Shown: one piece after another, positions 9,115-16,380 of the stretch
Layout of the letters: the number at the start of each line of letters is the position of its first letter
Numbering within the stretch: position 1 is the stretch's first letter
Source of the DNA: an uncultured Lachnospiraceae bacterium
Lineage (GTDB): Bacteria > Bacillota > Clostridia > Lachnospirales > Lachnospiraceae
Assembly (NCBI GenBank): GCA_910585625.1
Contig: CAJUFQ010000014.1
Coordinates: 23,669-87,668, forward strand
Reading direction: 5' to 3'
DNA: 64,000 nt
Program-made: the position numbers and the translations under genes
Notes under the pieces: model-generated
The model's database searches: none
What the model was told of the DNA's origin: nothing
The model's input: the letters and a program-made list of their open reading frames with translations, nothing else

Positions 9115-9860
9115 TTTATCTTGAGTTGTTCCTTGGCTTTCTCAAAGTAGGCTGCTTTTCATTCGGCGGGGCATACGGCGCAATCCCTGTTATACGTGAT
9201 ACGGCGCTTTCCTATGGCTGGCTGGATGACGAGGCGCTGAGCTATATGATTGCGGTGAGCGAAAGCACACCCGGGCCAATCATGGTCAATCTTGCAACTT
9301 ACGTCGGAAGCAGCCAGGCAGGACTGCCAGGCGCAGTTTTTGCTACAACAGCGGTAGTTTTGCCTTCCTTTGCCATCATACTCCTGGTCGTGGCGGCGTT
9401 AGATCAGCTGCTTAAAAACCGGCGCGTACAAGCGGCGTTGAAGGGGCTTAAGCCTTGTATCACCGGCATAATCCTGGCTACCGGCGTTTACATGGCGGGA
9501 AACAATGTCGCTTCCATCGGGACAGGGATTTCTATCCGCACAGAGGCTGCCGTTATCACGGGAGTTTTACTTGTCTTCTAGGAAAGACCTTGTCACGCTA
9601 ACGCGTGAAAATGTCTTTCCTAGTAAGACAAAAAATGATATGCGCACTCGCGCAAGAGGAAATACGTCGCTAAAGCGACTGCGCTCGGCGCAGCAAAGCA
9701 GCCAAGTCCCTCAAGAATGAGGGATTTAGGGAGTTGAGGCGGACTTGTCCGCTTTGTTCCCGTGGTGTGCGGGGCGAAATACATTATGAAAAAGAAAATA
9801 TCCCCGGTAATGTTGATTGCCATCTCTGCGGTTTTGGGCATAATGATTTACGGGGCCTGA
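9111..9860 (+). pseudogene. chrA: Second ChrA half-subunit interrupted by a repeat
   Basis: The second half-size chromate transporter starts at ATG 9111 (MIYLELFLGFLKVGCFSFGG) with the conserved SESTPGPIMVNLATYVG block. The frame stops at 9581, inside the left arm of a multi-hairpin repeat. The missing C-terminal helix reappears intact in the same frame at 9786-9860 (KKKISPVMLIAISAVLGIMI). The gene therefore looks interrupted by about 200 bp of inserted repeat. Together with the frameshift in the partner subunit, this suggests that the transporter pair is decaying. Confidence 0.78.
9575..9758. repeat. Multi-hairpin intergenic repeat, family A (copy 1)
   Basis: A chain of stem-loops: arms TAGGAAAGAC (9579-9588) and GTCTTTCCTA (9613-9622) enclose TCACGC-TAAC-GCGTGA. 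Then come GTCGC-TAAA-GCGAC (9666-9679), GCGC-TCG-GCGC, CCCTCA-AGAA-TGAGGG (about 9708-9723) and GCGGAC-TT-GTCCGC (about 9739-9752). The same order recurs at 56565-56748, where stem bases differ in compensating pairs. No protein is encoded. This copy lies inside a chrA gene and supplies its premature stop. No clear target-site duplication was seen. Confidence 0.8.
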
Positions 9861-9879
9861 GTCAGAAAGGAGAAAAATT

Positions 9880-10332
9880 ATGACGGAGATATTGATACGC
9901 AGGGAAACAGAACGTGATTTCAGGGAAGTGGAGGAGCTGACACGGAAAGCATTTTGGAATGTCTATGTCCCAGGATGTGCAGAGCATTATCTGGCGCATA
10001 TTTTGCGCGGGCATGAAGATTTTATCTCAGAGCTGGACTTTGTGGCGGAGACGGAGGAAGGAAAGGTTGTCGGGAACGTGATGTATACGGAGGCCCGGCT
10101 TGTGGACGAAAGCGGCAGGGAGAGAACCATTCTTACCTTCGGGCCGCTTAGCGTCCATCCGGAGCATCAGCGCATGGGGATAAGCCGGAGATTGCTGGAG
10201 CATAGCTTTGGCAAGGCGGCTGAATTAGGATATGAGGCGATTGTGATTATGGGCAATCCTGGCAACTATGTGTCGCGGGGATTTAAAAGCTGCAAGAAAT
10301 ATAATATCCTCAGCCGTGCTGTGATAAAGTAG
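9880..10332 (+). CDS. GNAT family N-acetyltransferase, shortened C terminus
   Basis: This 150-residue protein has the GNAT fold: strand/helix at the N terminus (MTEILIRRETERDFREVEEL), beta strands around residues 55-95, and the acetyl-CoA loop LSVHPEHQRMGISRRLLEHS (about 87-106, the Q/RxxGxG/S region). It resembles the YhbS-like group with substrate unknown. Homologues normally run about 40 residues further after the GFKSCKKYNI segment, but this one ends SRAVIK, so the C-terminal strands appear to be missing. GAAAGGAGAAAAATT precedes the start. It may be a remnant. Confidence 0.7.
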   Translation: MTEILIRRETERDFREVEELTRKAFWNVYVPGCAEHYLAHILRGHEDFISELDFVAETEEGKVVGNVMYTEARLVDESGRERTILTFGPLSVHPEHQRMGISRRLLEHSFGKAAELGYEAIVIMGNPGNYVSRGFKSCKKYNILSRAVIK

Positions 10333-10434
10333 GGGTGACAGCGCCTCGTATTCACGTGACAATTTTAAGGAAACGTGATAGAATTCAAAAGATTGAGATG
10401 CTTGAATTGCAAAGGGTGTTAAGGAGGGTGGGAA

Positions 10435-11634
10435 ATGGTGGAAAATCAGAAATATGAGTTAGAAGATGCCTTGCAAAGAGCGGAGGCAGAATTTGTTGGT
10501 TTGGATTATGAAATAGAATTGGAAAATACAGAGGATGATCTGGATGGAGGAAAAGAAGTGCCATTCAATGCAGATAAAATCCGCATTGAGCAGCAAATGT
10601 TGTCTTTGAAATATATCATGGAATTGATTGATGCAGATTTGATGGAATTAAACCCAGGATATGAAAGGAATAGGGTCTGGAAAGATAAAAAGAAAAAATC
10701 ATTGCTCATTGAATCGCTAATGCTTAGAATCCCAATTCCGGCGTTTTACTTTTATGAGAATAAAGATACGAAGTTTCAAGTTATTGATGGGCAGCAGAGA
10801 CTGGCGACTATACATGAATTCGTGAATAATAAGTTTTCTCTGACAGGCATGGAATACCTCAGTGAGACTTGTAACAGAAAATACTTTAAAGACCTTGATA
10901 TTAAGTATCAGCAAAGGATTTATCGGACACAGATTGCCGTAAACATTTTAGACGCGCGTTCACCTCAGACAGTAATTTTTGATATTTTCAGGCGCATCAA
11001 TACAGGTGGGATGAAACTGAATCCACAGGAAATGAGAAATGCCGTCTGTACACCTGCAGTTCGGGAGTTTTTGAAACAGAGTACTAAGAATAAGAATTTC
11101 CTTATTGCAACCAGAGAATTAGTGAAGGATGAACGCATGGACGCACAGGAGCTTGTGTTAAGATTTTATGCATTTAGCCAGCTGTATGATTATGAGAAAT
11201 GTGAACTCGTGAATGAGTACAGCAGCATTTCGCTTATGCTGGATGAGGCGGTGGAAAAGTTAAAGCAGATGGATAAAAAAGAATTCACAGGGCTTTATCA
11301 TCAGTTTGATGAGGCCATGCGGCGGTGTTACAGTGCATTTGGAGATTATTGCTTTGCCAAAATTACCATGGAGGACGATAAAATAAAGTTGGTTTCCAGG
11401 GATTATATCAATAAATCTTTATTTACTGCATTTTCAGTCATTATCATGGAAAAAAGGTATGATGGAATAGATTTGCTGAAATGCAGAGAAAGGATTCTGC
11501 AATCTTTGGCGGTTGCTTTGATGAACCCTGAATATGTAAGCGCTATTACAGTTGCAACAGGGGATAAAAGTAAGGTAAGTTGTAACTTCTATTATTGCGG
11601 CAAGGTGCTGAAAGAGGGGGTAAGAAATGATTGA
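10435..11634 (+). CDS. DUF262 domain protein (GmrS/ParB-like)
   Basis: This 399-residue protein is a stand-alone DUF262 domain. It has LNPGYERNRVW (72-82), the hallmark IDGQQRLATI (117-126) and the FRRINTGGMKLNPQEMRN block (185-202). DUF262 occurs in type IV restriction enzymes (GmrSD, BrxU, SspE), where the DGQQR motif belongs to a ParB/Srx-type nucleotide-handling site. The HNH/DUF1524 nuclease domain often fused to it is absent. The start follows TAAGGAGGGTGGGAA. The 3' end overlaps the next ATPase gene by eight bases. The operon is clearly richer in A/T than the flanking genes, which suggests acquisition by transfer. Confidence 0.85.
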   Translation: MVENQKYELEDALQRAEAEFVGLDYEIELENTEDDLDGGKEVPFNADKIRIEQQMLSLKYIMELIDADLMELNPGYERNRVWKDKKKKSLLIESLMLRIPIPAFYFYENKDTKFQVIDGQQRLATIHEFVNNKFSLTGMEYLSETCNRKYFKDLDIKYQQRIYRTQIAVNILDARSPQTVIFDIFRRINTGGMKLNPQEMRNAVCTPAVREFLKQSTKNKNFLIATRELVKDERMDAQELVLRFYAFSQLYDYEKCELVNEYSSISLMLDEAVEKLKQMDKKEFTGLYHQFDEAMRRCYSAFGDYCFAKITMEDDKIKLVSRDYINKSLFTAFSVIIMEKRYDGIDLLKCRERILQSLAVALMNPEYVSAITVATGDKSKVSCNFYYCGKVLKEGVRND

Positions 11635-12748
11635 GCAGATAAAGCTGGAAAATTTTAAGTGCCACAGAAATTTTGAGGGGAAGTTAAATCAGATTAATCT
11701 ATTGGCAGGAGGTAATGCAGCAGGGAAGTCAAGCATAATTCAGGCAATTTTGCTTGCGCTTAAGAGCTGTCAGAATATTGACAGAAAATTTGTAAAGACA
11801 AATGATGTTTGCGGGCAGAATCTTGGATTGCCTATCAGCATTATATCTGAAAATTTTGATGAAGCCATTGTGAAGATAGGCATCCGTTTATTAGCAGAAG
11901 GCACACGTGATTATGATGTGCTTCTGAAATTAAATGAATTAGACGAGACTTCATTTGAGATATGTGAAAGTGAGGAAATGCTATCGAATCTGGCTGCGCC
12001 AAATTCTCTCTTGAAAGAGAATATTTATTATTTGAATGCGGAGCGGTTGGGGCCAAGAGTTGTATATGATATGAGCAGTGATAAAAATGACTATGTGGGA
12101 AGTTTTGGGGAACATACGGGATTTGTAATTAATGAAGTAGACAAGGAGCAACGTTTGAATCCGAGATTGTCTTTGCCAGATAAATTAAGGATATCATCCA
12201 TCTCGAGGTTTTCCGCTAACTGTGAAGAATGGCTGCAGACAATTATTCCGGGAACAACATTACAGTATGCCGTTGATACAGAAAAAAATATGTCAATGTT
12301 AAAATTTCAGAATGATGGAGATTATTACTTGCCGCCAGCAACAGGTTTTGGAATATCATATGTTTTGCCTATCGTTGTTCAGGCGCTTTTGGCAAGCATG
12401 AAAGAAAACTCGGTGTTGCTGGTGGAAAATCCTGAGGCTCATTTACATCCATATAGCCAGTCTGCGATTGGGAAGTTTCTGGCATATATTGGGGCGTGCG
12501 GGGTTCAGGTGATTGCTGAGACACACAGCGAGCATGTGATTGACGGATGTCGCCTGCAATTAGCTTATCTGGGAAAATGCGATTTAATGAAAACAATTTT
12601 TTTCAGTAAGATGAACCAGGAGAGTGCCTATAGAGAGATAAAGACAGAGAAAAATGGGGAACTGGAAGAATGGCCCGAAGGCTTTTTTGACCAGAAGAGG
12701 CTTGATTTACGCGAGTTGCTGGAGATGAGGATAAAATGTGCCAAATAA
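11627..12748 (+). CDS. DUF3696-like AAA/ABC ATPase
   Basis: This 373-residue ATPase is of the OLD/RecF-like ABC type. It has an IKLENFKCHRNF N terminus, Walker A GGNAAGKSS (28-36), and a C-terminal cassette LLVENPEAHLHPYSQ (Walker B plus D-loop) followed by IAETHSEHVIDG (switch histidine). The arrangement matches predicted ATPases of the DUF3696 type. No TOPRIM or other nuclease domain follows, unlike GajA or OLD. It overlaps the DUF262 gene upstream and the third gene downstream (13 bases), so all three are probably made together as one complex. A defence role is inferred from the partners. Confidence 0.82.
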   Translation: MIEQIKLENFKCHRNFEGKLNQINLLAGGNAAGKSSIIQAILLALKSCQNIDRKFVKTNDVCGQNLGLPISIISENFDEAIVKIGIRLLAEGTRDYDVLLKLNELDETSFEICESEEMLSNLAAPNSLLKENIYYLNAERLGPRVVYDMSSDKNDYVGSFGEHTGFVINEVDKEQRLNPRLSLPDKLRISSISRFSANCEEWLQTIIPGTTLQYAVDTEKNMSMLKFQNDGDYYLPPATGFGISYVLPIVVQALLASMKENSVLLVENPEAHLHPYSQSAIGKFLAYIGACGVQVIAETHSEHVIDGCRLQLAYLGKCDLMKTIFFSKMNQESAYREIKTEKNGELEEWPEGFFDQKRLDLRELLEMRIKCAK

Positions 12749-13542
12749 AATTTTATATGTTGCCATCTACCTGTTACGATAAGATTACAGTTGAAGATTT
12801 GCGTGTTTTTGAGGACAATGTAAATGAGATTAAGAAAAAAGATTTGTTTTTGATTCCGAATGACTATTATTATCAGAGAGATTCCAAGAATGTTACGGCA
12901 TTGGAATATTTGTATGAGTGTGGGCAGAATGATGAAAATACATATTTACTGGACATTATTTCAAAAGAGAAATCGGTAGATATAAAATACGAAATGATAG
13001 GGGAGCAAATCAATATAGGATACGTTGCATTTCCTAAAGATTTATTGGATTTAGAAAAGGAAAGGCTCTGTGTATACGGTTCCAAAGACGATATTGTGAA
13101 AGTTAAGCGTTTTTATATTATGCAAACGAAAGCATATGGAGAGTATCTGGCATGGATTAAGGAGTGTTTTCCTAAATTAGTATTCCATGATAATGCATTT
13201 GATTCAATCGGAAAACTTGGAAAGTTTTTTGACGTGAAAGAAGAGTTGCAGCGGCATTTGATTGTTTTATGTGATTATGCAAAAACAATTTATTTCGAAT
13301 GTAATCAACGAGAAGAGGAAGCATTTTCAGTCATTAAAGCAAGATATGGCATCTATTGCTCTGGAAAAGGGGCAAACGAAAAAGAATTTAAAGTTGATTA
13401 TCAAGGAGGCAGACTTACTTGTAATCCACATACGAAGTTATTTACAGAGTATAGCAGCCAGAGGATTTATTTCTGTTGGGGGAGGGACGGTATTGAGAAC
13501 CATAATATTATTGTGGTAAAAATTGGAGGTCATTGGAAATAA
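12736..13542 (+). CDS. Unknown third protein of the DUF262/ATPase operon
   Basis: This 268-residue protein starts MCQIKFYMLPSTCYDKITV, overlapping the ATPase gene. I do not recognise the family with confidence. No membrane segment is visible. The N-terminal half is acidic and mixed alpha/beta. The C-terminal 60 residues form a compact beta-rich segment with PHTKLF, RIYFCWG and IIVVKIGGHW, a pattern seen in small uncharacterised proteins of mobile DNA. It could be the effector or the specificity subunit of the three-gene set. It ends 52 bases before a separate promoter. Confidence 0.6.
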   Translation: MCQIKFYMLPSTCYDKITVEDLRVFEDNVNEIKKKDLFLIPNDYYYQRDSKNVTALEYLYECGQNDENTYLLDIISKEKSVDIKYEMIGEQINIGYVAFPKDLLDLEKERLCVYGSKDDIVKVKRFYIMQTKAYGEYLAWIKECFPKLVFHDNAFDSIGKLGKFFDVKEELQRHLIVLCDYAKTIYFECNQREEEAFSVIKARYGIYCSGKGANEKEFKVDYQGGRLTCNPHTKLFTEYSSQRIYFCWGRDGIENHNIIVVKIGGHWK

Positions 13543-13594
13543 ACCCTCAACTTTTCCATAAATTCTAGGCCTTTGATTTGAATAAGGAAAGTTA

Positions 13595-13623
13595 TTGACT
13601 TTCGGATAAGTGTGACGTATAAT
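13595..13623 (+). promoter_or_regulatory. Promoter of the TetR regulator gene
   Basis: TTGACT (13595-13600), a 17-base spacer and a perfect TATAAT (13618-13623) form a strong sigma-A-type promoter. Just downstream, TTATA (13635-13639) and TATAA (13650-13654) flank an imperfect dyad that could be the autoregulatory operator. The operator is a weaker call than the promoter. Confidence 0.75.
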
Positions 13624-13669
13624 TAAAACAGATGTTATAGAACAATAGTTATAAATGGAGTTGAGATGT

Positions 13670-14245
13670 ATGCCGCCAAAAGCAAAATTCACCAAAGAAC
13701 AAATTACAAACGCCGCATTAGAGATAGTGAGGGAAGAGGGGCTTGGGGGATTGACCGCAAGGTCGCTTGCAAAAAAACTCGGGAGTTCTTCCTGTCCGAT
13801 CTTTACCGCGTTTGAAAATATGGAGGAGGTGCAGCAATCTGTGATAGAAGCTGCCAAAGCTTGCTATAAAGGATACGTGGAAAAAGGGCTGGCAGAAGTC
13901 CCCGCCTTCAAAGGCGTAGGGACACAGTATATCCTTTTTGCCGTTGAGGAACCCAGATTGTTCCAGCTTCTGTTTATGAGTGAGCAAACCTCTGCTCCTG
14001 ATATAGATGGAGTGTTGCCCTTAGTAGATGATAGCTACGGAGAAATCCTTGCTTCTATCACAGAGGGATATGGGCTTGACAGAAAAACTGCGCAGGGGCT
14101 GTACCGTCATTTGTGGATCTACTCACACGGCATAGCAGTTCTATGTGCAACTAAGATGTGCCGTTTTGCAGGCACAGAAATTAGTGATATGATGACAGAA
14201 GTATTCATTAGTTTGCTGCAAATGGGTTTGGCTGATACGCAATGA
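13670..14245 (+). CDS. TetR/AcrR family transcriptional regulator
   Basis: A 191-residue TetR-type repressor. The N-terminal helix-turn-helix is evident (MPPKAKFTKEQITNAALEIV, then GLTARSLAKKLG), followed by an all-helical ligand domain of the WHG-like (TetR_C_33) type with the phrase HLWIYSHGIAVL near residue 150. I prefer ATG 13670 because GGAG at 13657-13660 is well spaced; ATG 13655 in the same frame would place the start before that site. The gene has its own promoter, and the only same-strand neighbour is a small membrane protein 35 bases downstream, the likely cotranscribed partner. The ligand is unknown. Confidence 0.85.
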   Translation: MPPKAKFTKEQITNAALEIVREEGLGGLTARSLAKKLGSSSCPIFTAFENMEEVQQSVIEAAKACYKGYVEKGLAEVPAFKGVGTQYILFAVEEPRLFQLLFMSEQTSAPDIDGVLPLVDDSYGEILASITEGYGLDRKTAQGLYRHLWIYSHGIAVLCATKMCRFAGTEISDMMTEVFISLLQMGLADTQ

Positions 14246-14280
14246 GACTGGCGATTAAGGAAATCTAGGAGGAATGTAAG

Positions 14281-14511
14281 ATGGATTTATGGGAAAAATT
14301 CGGGATGAGCGTGAGGATAGCAGATATATGGAGGGAATTAGGCATGAGTGCGGGAACAGCAATTATTGTTTTGATTATCTTGTATTTTGTAATAAAATGG
14401 GCGGTCAAAAATGGGATTAAGGAAGCCTATAAAGAGATAGAAAAAAAGAAAATGTATGATAATCTGAAATATAATCCAGGCGTAAATGAGGATATGAGCA
14501 AGGAGGCCTGA
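14281..14511 (+). CDS. Small single-pass membrane protein
   Basis: A 76-residue protein with one clear transmembrane helix (AGTAIIVLIILYFVIKWAV, about residues 24-42) followed by a basic/acidic cytoplasmic tail (NGIKEAYKEIEKKK). It is similar in outline to small proteins of the DUF6019 type, whose function is not known. The ribosome-binding site AGGAGG lies just before ATG 14281. It follows the tetR gene closely and is probably cotranscribed, so it may be controlled by that repressor. Confidence 0.65.
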   Translation: MDLWEKFGMSVRIADIWRELGMSAGTAIIVLIILYFVIKWAVKNGIKEAYKEIEKKKMYDNLKYNPGVNEDMSKEA

Positions 14512-14533
14512 GGTGGCGGATGATAGTCCATGC

Positions 14534-14656
14534 GGGACTGAAGCACGAATATATTTACTCGTTTGAAAGGTCTTGCCGCTTATGCGGCAAAGACAGAATG
14601 CACGTAAACCTTTTGAACAATCTGTACCTTGTAATTTATGTTAGTGCAGCAGTCCC
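14534..14656. repeat. Intergenic repeat, family B, shortened inverted copy
   Basis: The outer inverted repeat is GGGACTG-AA-GCAC (14534-14546) with GTGC-AG-CAGTCCC (14644-14656). Inside, GTTTGAAAGG (14561-14570) pairs with CCTTTTGAAC (14609-14618) around the hairpin TCTTGCCGC-TTAT-GCGGCAAAGA. On the opposite strand it matches the repeat at 41503-41660, including the flank GTAAATATATTCGTGC, but the central long arm has been deleted. It fills most of the gap between two convergent genes. Confidence 0.72.
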
Positions 14657-14660
14657 GTAT

Positions 14661-14948
14661 TTATTCTCGCTCCTGCACCGTCACTGTGACAGAATCCCCC
14701 GGCTGCTTGCCGATTTTGGCACGGATATCCTTGCGAAGCCCAATAATATAGCAGATGCTGCCATCTTCGTTTTTTACGCCCATGTTGACAATGCTTCCGT
14801 CATAAGGCTCCCCATCAAAAGCTGCATGTACCTTTACCCTTCCTTTGCCAAATTCCAGCCGGATATCATAGGGGAAAATGACGTAAGCGCCGCCCTTTTT
14901 GTCTGCGTTGTAAATCAGGGATTCATATTCATATATTTTTTCATTCAT
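14661..14948 (-). CDS. DUF1905 family protein
   Basis: This 95-residue protein begins MNEKIYEYESLIYNADKKGG and carries the compact beta-barrel pattern of DUF1905: AYVIFPYDIRLEFGKGRVKV, then a GEPYDGSIVNMG segment, an IGLRKDIRAKIGKQPGD segment and a final VTVTVQE strand. Members are small cytosolic proteins of unknown biochemical role, sometimes fused to a YdeI-like domain. It lies four bases downstream of the lacI-type gene on the same strand and is probably cotranscribed with it. Confidence 0.78.
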   Translation of the reverse strand: MNEKIYEYESLIYNADKKGGAYVIFPYDIRLEFGKGRVKVHAAFDGEPYDGSIVNMGVKNEDGSICYIIGLRKDIRAKIGKQPGDSVTVTVQERE

Positions 14949-14952
14949 TAAT

Positions 14953-15984
14953 TTACCTCATGTTTTCCATTTTCAGAGGGGCCGCGCAGCTTTTGCGTTC
15001 CACCAGATGGTGGGGGACGATGATCTTCGTGGGCAAAAGGGACGGATCCTCAATATGGTTGATAATCTGCGAAGCAGCCTCAATGCCGAGCTGGCGGGAA
15101 TTGATGTCGATGGAGGTCAGCGGCGGCGAGGTCAGCCTGGCGGCGATGGAATTATTGAAAGATACAATCGACAAATCCTCAGGAATCCGCAGATTCATCT
15201 GGGAGGCGGTATGTGCCAGCACCAGCGCGTGGATATCATCGTTGGCGATAAATGCTGTCGGACGTTCTTCCATAGAGAGCGTCTTTTTTAATTCTTCCGA
15301 ATCCTCATAGGGGATGAAAGGCATTTCAATATAATATTCCGGGCGGAAAGGGATGTCTTGTTCCGTAAGCGCCAGGATATAGCCGGATTTCCGATCCGCG
15401 GAAAATATCCGGGAACTGTCGCATCCCAGGTAGGCGATGCGCACATGCCCCAGGGAAATCAGATAGGACGTGGCGTCCCTGGCAGCTTGTATGTTATCGT
15501 TATCAATGTATATAGTTTCCTGGGCATAGCGGTCGGCTTTTCCCACAATCACGAACTGGATGCCCTCCCCATAGAGATAATCGACGATAGGATCCTGGCG
15601 GGAGGAATATAGGAGGATAATGCCGTCCAACCGTTCTTCCCTGGACATCTGACGCATACATTGCAGAATCTCATCGGTGGAGGCTCCAGTGATAAATGTG
15701 GTAAAATACTGTTTTTGGTTGCAGAATTGGCTGATTCCGCGCATCGTTTCCAGAAAGAAAGAATTCTCGTAGGTATCCTTCTCGGAAGCGGGCAAGACGA
15801 TGCCGATGGTTTTCGTGTTTGGGGACGAAATCGGGGAGTTAGGCTCATACCCCAGCTCCAACATGGCTTTTCTTACTTTTTCTTTTGTCTGTTCGCTGAT
15901 GGAAGGATGATCTGTGCAGGTACGCGATACCGTGGATGGCGATACGCCTGCAAGACGCGCCACTTCTTTTATTGTAATACTCAT
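14953..15984 (-). CDS. LacI family repressor, probably of the adjacent PTS operon
   Basis: A 343-residue LacI/GalR regulator. The N-terminal helix-turn-helix is canonical (MSITIKEVARLAGVSPSTVS, residues 1-20, then the hinge helix near 50-58), followed by a periplasmic-binding-type sugar domain to residue about 335. It is divergent from the PTS operon, and its own promoter is readable at 16091-16119. The repeated GCAAA boxes between the two genes resemble half-sites used by MalR/CcpA-like LacI proteins. It is therefore the likely repressor of both units, responding to the imported sugar or its phosphate. Confidence 0.85.
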   Translation of the reverse strand: MSITIKEVARLAGVSPSTVSRTCTDHPSISEQTKEKVRKAMLELGYEPNSPISSPNTKTIGIVLPASEKDTYENSFFLETMRGISQFCNQKQYFTTFITGASTDEILQCMRQMSREERLDGIILLYSSRQDPIVDYLYGEGIQFVIVGKADRYAQETIYIDNDNIQAARDATSYLISLGHVRIAYLGCDSSRIFSADRKSGYILALTEQDIPFRPEYYIEMPFIPYEDSEELKKTLSMEERPTAFIANDDIHALVLAHTASQMNLRIPEDLSIVSFNNSIAARLTSPPLTSIDINSRQLGIEAASQIINHIEDPSLLPTKIIVPHHLVERKSCAAPLKMENMR

Positions 15985-16090
15985 AGTCGGTTAATTCCTT
16001 ATGAAAAAATGAAACATAGATTGTTCTGTTGCTGGCTAAACGAAACTGAAATTGCTGGCATATTCGCTTGCCGGATTGTCTATCATACTT

Positions 16091-16119
16091 AGTATAAGAA
16101 ATACGGATGCAAAAGTCAA
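16091..16119 (-). promoter_or_regulatory. Promoter of the lacI-type gene
   Basis: On the minus strand TTGACT (plus 16114-16119) and TATACT (plus 16091-16096) are separated by exactly 17 bases. Two TGCAAAA boxes (16109-16115 and 16120-16126) overlap the -35 region, a suitable place for autorepression. Confidence 0.75.
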
Positions 16120-16325
16120 TGCAAAAGAAAAAAATAAGTTTCGTAAATTGTGCAAAATAGCGCAAAGGGAAAAGGGAAATTGCGTATGACAATGTTATGA
16201 ATTGTGCAAAACAGAGAAAGTGGTTTTAAAATCAAAAGAATGATTGATAAATTCTAATAACTGCGATATATTTAATGCAAACGAACACAACAAAGCGCAA
16301 AAATAATGCAACATTAACGCAAACA
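16109..16325. promoter_or_regulatory. Cluster of GCAAA operator-like boxes
   Basis: The 395-base divergent intergenic region holds about nine [T/C]GCAA[A/C] boxes at 16109, 16120, 16151, 16161, 16205, 16276, 16296, 16307 and 16319. Several neighbours are 10-12 or 20 bases apart, roughly on the same face of the helix. One box reads TGCAAACGAACACA, close to a catabolite-responsive (cre) element. They cover both divergent promoters. LacI-family binding is inferred; the sites are mostly direct half-sites, not perfect palindromes. Confidence 0.5.
16244..16272 (+). promoter_or_regulatory. Promoter of the PTS operon
   Basis: TTGATA (16244-16249), 17 bases, TATATT (16267-16272). GCAAA boxes at 16276, 16296, 16307 and 16319 lie immediately downstream, where a bound repressor would block transcription. 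Confidence 0.65.
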
Positions 16326-16380
16326 ACGGTGTGCGTTGTGGCAAATATGGAGTAAAAAAGGAGACAGGAGGAAGGAAACG

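Noticed and set aside
9575..9758. CRISPR array suggested by many short hairpins
   Set aside because: The hairpins differ from one another and are not equal direct repeats separated by unique spacers.
11627..12748. Gabija GajA or OLD nuclease
   Set aside because: The ATPase is followed by no TOPRIM domain and no UvrD-like helicase gene is nearby.
14520..14951. A 143-residue open frame on the plus strand
   Set aside because: It runs through a repeat and lies antisense to the well-supported DUF1905 gene; its composition is not protein-like.
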